5,780 nucleotides of DNA. Source: an uncultured beta proteobacterium (GTDB lineage: Bacteria > Pseudomonadota > Gammaproteobacteria > Burkholderiales > Burkholderiaceae). The notes beneath the pieces were generated by a model that saw only the letters and a list, made by a program, of their open reading frames with translations, ran no database searches and was not told the DNA's origin. Shown here in pieces: positions 4,968 to 5,780 of this stretch (the first letter of the stretch is position 1; every line of letters starts with the position of its first letter). Position numbers and translations under genes: made by a program. Where the stretch lies: NCBI GenBank assembly GCA_903827075.1, contig CAIKGX010000149.1, forward strand, positions 1 to 5,780, read 5' to 3'.

Positions 4968-5780
4968 CTATTTTGCTACCAAGCTTTCACTAGGCCTACC
5001 AAAATACCAGCCCTGGAAGTAATCGCAGCCTTTTGAGAGGAGCCACTCAAACTGCGCTTGGGTCTCCACCCCTTCAGCAATCACTTTTATCCCAAGCCCT
5101 CGAGCCAATCTCAGCACATTGTTTGCAATGGCCTCATCATCAACACTGATTCCTAATCCCGCTACAAAAGACTTATCAATCTTTAGATATTGAATGGGGA
5201 GTTTTTGCAAATAGGTCAGCGAAGAGAAGCCCGTACCAAAATCATCAAGAGCAAATTTCACACCTTGCTTATTAAGAAACAGCATGACTTCAATCGCTGC
5301 ATCTACATTCCCAATATTAATACTCTCAGTGATTTCAAGATGAATCCGATTCATTGGAATATGAAATTGCTCACAACTAGCAATAAATTTCTTAGCAAAA
5401 CCCAAGTTCATCAACTGATGGGCGCTAATGTTGATCATGACATCAGGCTGCTGATCATTTTCTGGGGAATTCCAAAGATCTTGATTGCTGAAAATATTTT
5501 CAATAATGACGTTACCCACTTCGACAATCAAACCATTTTTTTCGGCAAATGGAATAAAGTCATCCGGCATGACTATTCCGAATTCAGGATCGTTCCAACG
5601 CGCTAAAGCCTCATAGGCCACTACGTCTTGGTTGCGATCGACTACTGGTTGATACACGGTCGATATTTGTTTTAATGCGCAGGCATTCTTTAAGCGAGCA
5701 AAATAATTACTTTTTTGCTTAAATTGCTCCATTAAACTCAAATCAAAGAAGCGGTGATGGAGATGTGGATCACTCTTGGC
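4968..5780 (-). CDS. EAL-domain cyclic-di-GMP phosphodiesterase (5' end undetermined, probably outside window)
   Basis: EAL domains hydrolyse cyclic-di-GMP to linear pGpG and lower its level, usually favouring motility over biofilm. A full-length domain is visible with the catalytic signatures intact: EAL in YEALARW (5604-5612), Asn in NISA, Glu in LEITE, the paired Asp of DDFGTG (5229-5246), Lys in LKIDKSF, Glu in EGVET (5061-5075) and Gln in QGWYFGRP. It should therefore be active and not a degenerate receptor. The protein stops just after the domain at a TAG. At the other end the frame stays open through all remaining codons to 5780, with only a TTG (5739-5741) and an ATG (5730-5732) as internal starts, neither with a good Shine-Dalgarno sequence. 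An upstream sensory or GGDEF domain beyond the edge is therefore likely, although an EAL-only protein starting at 5732 cannot be excluded. No membrane segment is visible. The gene converges on the DUF1841 gene. Confidence 0.9.
   Translation of the reverse strand, partial: AKSDPHLHHRFFDLSLMEQFKQKSNYFARLKNACALKQISTVYQPVVDRNQDVVAYEALARWNDPEFGIVMPDDFIPFAEKNGLIVEVGNVIIENIFSNQDLWNSPENDQQPDVMINISAHQLMNLGFAKKFIASCEQFHIPMNRIHLEITESINIGNVDAAIEVMLFLNKQGVKFALDDFGTGFSSLTYLQKLPIQYLKIDKSFVAGLGISVDDEAIANNVLRLARGLGIKVIAEGVETQAQFEWLLSKGCDYFQGWYFGRPSESLVAK

Noticed and set aside
5190..5606. 138-codon open frame on the plus strand
   Set aside because: It lies fully antisense to the EAL gene, whose protein has all the family motifs; this frame shows no recognisable domain.

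Overview
The window looks like ordinary chromosome from a betaproteobacterium of the Burkholderiales. Base composition is moderate, roughly 45% GC by eye. A Polynucleobacter-like freshwater bacterium is my best guess. The basis is protein character: an intracellular PHB depolymerase with a Cys nucleophile, an RnfB-like protein with no membrane anchor, and a DUF1841 protein. I see no insertion sequences, integrase, tRNA, rRNA, CRISPR array or other sign of an accessory island.

Layout. (1) Positions 1-432, minus strand: the N-terminal part of uvrB (nucleotide excision repair), running off the left edge. (2) Positions 433-600: a divergent AT-rich control region. It contains a perfect 6-bp inverted repeat beside the uvrB ribosome-binding site and four tandem 10-11 bp AATT(T)AA repeats in front of the next gene. 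(3) Positions 601-3130, plus strand: an aromatic amino acid aminotransferase (tyrB) followed 31 nt later by phaZ, closed by a clear rho-independent terminator. (4) Positions 3178-4944, plus strand: a tightly overlapping cluster of an orphan RnfB-like ferredoxin, endonuclease III (nth) and a DUF1841 protein. The rnfB/nth junction overlaps by 4 nt and the nth/DUF1841 junction by 14 nt. (5) Positions 4968-5780, minus strand: a convergent EAL-domain protein (cyclic-di-GMP phosphodiesterase) with every catalytic signature residue I can check. Its reading frame is still open at the right edge.

How the genes fit together. tyrB and phaZ probably share a transcript and concern amino-acid and carbon-reserve metabolism. 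rnfB, nth and the DUF1841 gene form a second translationally coupled unit. It recalls the enterobacterial rsxABCDGE-nth operon, with only the B subunit kept next to nth, and it hints at a link between iron-sulfur chemistry and base-excision repair. uvrB and nth are both repair genes but lie in separate units.

I did not find a convincing new multi-gene system. The points most worth a second look are the anchorless orphan RnfB coupled to nth, the His/Glu-rich DUF1841 protein, the phased repeats before tyrB, and the terminator placed only 17 nt before the rnfB start codon.
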